From positions 372,001 to 436,000 of the forward strand of contig NC_018719.1 of assembly GCF_000303155.1 (NCBI RefSeq): a DNA stretch of 64,000 bases, in the 5' to 3' direction. Below, one piece after another: positions 62,560-64,000 of this stretch. The position numbers and the translations under genes are program-made. Source of the stretch: Candidatus Nitrososphaera gargensis Ga9.2 (GTDB taxonomy: Archaea > Thermoproteota > Nitrososphaeria > Nitrososphaerales > Nitrososphaeraceae). How positions within the stretch are numbered: the stretch's first letter is position 1; each line of letters begins with the position of its first letter. The notes under the pieces are model-generated. The model made no database searches. It was not told where the DNA came from and saw only the letters and a program-made list of their open reading frames with translations.

Positions 62560-62979
62560 TTGGCCCAGTTCAAACTGGTCATCTCGGACACAAAAGGCAG
62601 AACAATTTCGCAGGAGCTCAAGGACAGGGCTGCACAGCCACTGGTGGGCTCTAGGATAGGCAGCATCATTGATGCCTCGATAATTGGGGTGGCCGGTGGC
62701 AAGCTCAAGATAACAGGTGGCAGCGACAAGTCCGGCACGCCCATGCGCGGCGACGTCCACGGTGGCGTCAAGAAATATGTCCTACTCTCGACCGGCGTCG
62801 GCAACAGAAGCGAGGCAAGGATGAGAAAGCTGGTAAGGGGAAACATGGTCACAGAGGAGATCTACCAGCTGAACTGCATGCTGATTGAAGGCACTCTGCC
62901 TCAAAAGCAGCAGGCTACTGAAGCTGCAGCAGCACCAGAGACAATAACAGCCGCCGAGTCGGCAAAGAAAAAGAAGTAG
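62560..62979 (+). CDS. rps6e: 30S ribosomal protein S6e
   Basis: 139 aa, TTG start. FKLVISDTKGRTISQELKD, LVGSRIGSIIDASIIGVAGG, KLKITGGSDKSGTPMRGDVHGG is the typical S6e body. The C-terminal Ala/Lys-rich tail is longer than in many archaea. It lies 51 nt before aIF2-gamma, the common archaeal neighbour order. Confidence 0.95.
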   Translation: MAQFKLVISDTKGRTISQELKDRAAQPLVGSRIGSIIDASIIGVAGGKLKITGGSDKSGTPMRGDVHGGVKKYVLLSTGVGNRSEARMRKLVRGNMVTEEIYQLNCMLIEGTLPQKQQATEAAAAPETITAAESAKKKK

Positions 62980-63030
62980 TGGCAGTTCCGTACCTTAATA
63001 TCCCTGAGAATTTTACGATAGTTACTACCA

Positions 63031-64000
63031 TTGCACTGGAAAGAGACTCTGCCGGATTGGTATATCAAGGAATATGGCTACCAGCCCTGCGTTAACATCG
63101 GCACTTCGGGCCACGTTGACCATGGCAAGACCACGCTTATAGAAGCCATCACAGGCGTCTGGACCAGCGCCCACAGCGAAGAGCTGCGCAGGGGTATCAC
63201 GATCAAGGTCGGGTATGCCGATGCGGCGTTTTACAAATGTCCCAAATGCCCGACCCCCGAAGCCTACGGCACACAGCCAAAATGCAACAACTGCGGCGGC
63301 AAGAGCGAGCTCCAGCGGGTGGTAAGTTTTGTTGATTCGCCTGGTCATGAAAGCCTAATGGCTAACATGCTCTCTGGCGCAGCGCTCATGGATGGCGCGA
63401 TACTTGTAGTAGCGGCAAACGAAAAGGTGCCGCAGCCGCAGACAAGGGAGCACTTACTTGCACTTTCTGTCCTTGGTATCCAGCAGATAGTGCTTGTTCA
63501 GAACAAGGCTGATCTTGCAGAGTACGACGAGGCTCTTGACAATTACAAACAGATTAAGGACTTTGTAAAGGGAAGCGTTGCAGAAAAAGCTCCAATTATC
63601 CCAGTATCGGCCCAGCACAAACTCAACATCGACGCACTTATTGAGGCTATTGAAAACAACATCAAGACGCCGGCGAGAACCAAGAATGTCGAGCCAATAA
63701 TGCATGTCCTGCGCTCATTTGATGTGAACAAGCCCGGCACGTCTATCAAACAAGTCAAGGGCGGCATCATTGGGGGTGCGCTAGTGCAGGGCGAGTTCAA
63801 CGTTGGCGACGAAATTGAGGTCCGCCCCGGGCTCTTGGACGAAAAGAAAGGTAAGTACGAGCCCATAACCTCCCAAATTTCAACACTTGGTACCGGAGCC
63901 GGCTTGGTCGACGCAGTCAAGCCCGGTGGTCTTGTGGCTATAGGCACGAAACTAGATCCTACGTTTACAAAGAGCGACTCGCTCATAGGCTCGCTGGTAG
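63031..64000 (+). CDS. eif2g: Translation initiation factor aIF2 gamma subunit, partial
   Basis: Start TTG 63031 ([21 protein letters not shown]); it runs off the right edge with 323 codons seen. GTPase motifs are GHVDHGKTT (G1), DSPGHE (G3), NKAD (G4) and SAQHK (G5); the zinc knuckle is CPKC...CNNC. It delivers Met-tRNAi to the small ribosomal subunit. It lies just downstream of rps6e. Confidence 0.95.
   Translation, partial: MHWKETLPDWYIKEYGYQPCVNIGTSGHVDHGKTTLIEAITGVWTSAHSEELRRGITIKVGYADAAFYKCPKCPTPEAYGTQPKCNNCGGKSELQRVVSFVDSPGHESLMANMLSGAALMDGAILVVAANEKVPQPQTREHLLALSVLGIQQIVLVQNKADLAEYDEALDNYKQIKDFVKGSVAEKAPIIPVSAQHKLNIDALIEAIENNIKTPARTKNVEPIMHVLRSFDVNKPGTSIKQVKGGIIGGALVQGEFNVGDEIEVRPGLLDEKKGKYEPITSQISTLGTGAGLVDAVKPGGLVAIGTKLDPTFTKSDSLIGSLV

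Noticed and set aside
1-64000. CRISPR arrays or rRNA genes
   Set aside because: No regularly spaced repeats and no rRNA-like conserved stretches were found.

Overview
The window looks like the chromosome of an ammonia-oxidising-type thaumarchaeon (Nitrososphaera lineage, inferred). The evidence is archaeal information genes (S6e next to aIF2-gamma, archaeal ArgRS, IleRS and TrmI), a thermosome, a CDC48/VAT ATPase, ESCRT-type Cdv division genes, a membrane H+-pyrophosphatase, TATA/BRE-like promoters, frequent TTG/GTG starts and many very small zinc-finger proteins. No amo genes are present, so the assignment rests on family composition only.

Layout. 0-5 kb: a partial ribbon-helix-helix protein, a SWIM-finger DDE transposase, a membrane protein, an ABC ATPase, a MetF-like reductase and a Nudix hydrolase. 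5.3-12.4 kb is accessory DNA: an intron-bearing but damaged tRNA-Arg-like gene, a tyrosine integrase, an intact tRNA-Arg(CCG), a broken DUF499-like tail, a beta-CASP hydrolase, and a two-gene unit whose second gene is a PD-(D/E)XK-like nuclease broken at a GA repeat. 12.4-28.6 kb is a stress and proteostasis region: thermosome, ArsR-like regulator, hemerythrin, Hsp20, CDC48 and a membrane-anchored Lon-type protease, mixed with CBS, PRC-barrel-like and micro zinc-finger genes. 28.8-38.7 kb holds exported and membrane hypotheticals, a decaying virus-like structural cassette with LamG and discoidin-like proteins, an orphan RelE toxin, a stand-alone CDC48 N-domain protein and more unknowns. 38.8-45.5 kb: small hypotheticals, phosphoglycolate phosphatase-argS, TrmI and DUF192. 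45.6-54 kb: TnpB wreckage, a TrmB regulator, the cdv locus (two ESCRT-III genes plus CdvC) and soluble pyrophosphatase, with an intact TnpB element nested inside an older one. 54-64 kb: H+-PPase, IleRS, small conserved genes, a protein phosphatase, S6e and aIF2-gamma (cut by the right edge).

The most striking feature is a repeated dyad, TTACWCAC-N5-GTGASYAA. I found nine copies, all between 12.45 and 24.55 kb, each in an intergenic promoter region. They sit before the thermosome, Hsp20, a winged-helix gene, a PRC-barrel-like gene and several tiny zinc-finger or membrane proteins. I read this as the operator of a local stress regulon. It occurs in two arrangements, next to BRE/TATA or downstream of TATA over the start site, which suggests both activation and repression. 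The likely regulators are encoded inside the region. All function statements come from reading motifs by eye; no database search was run.
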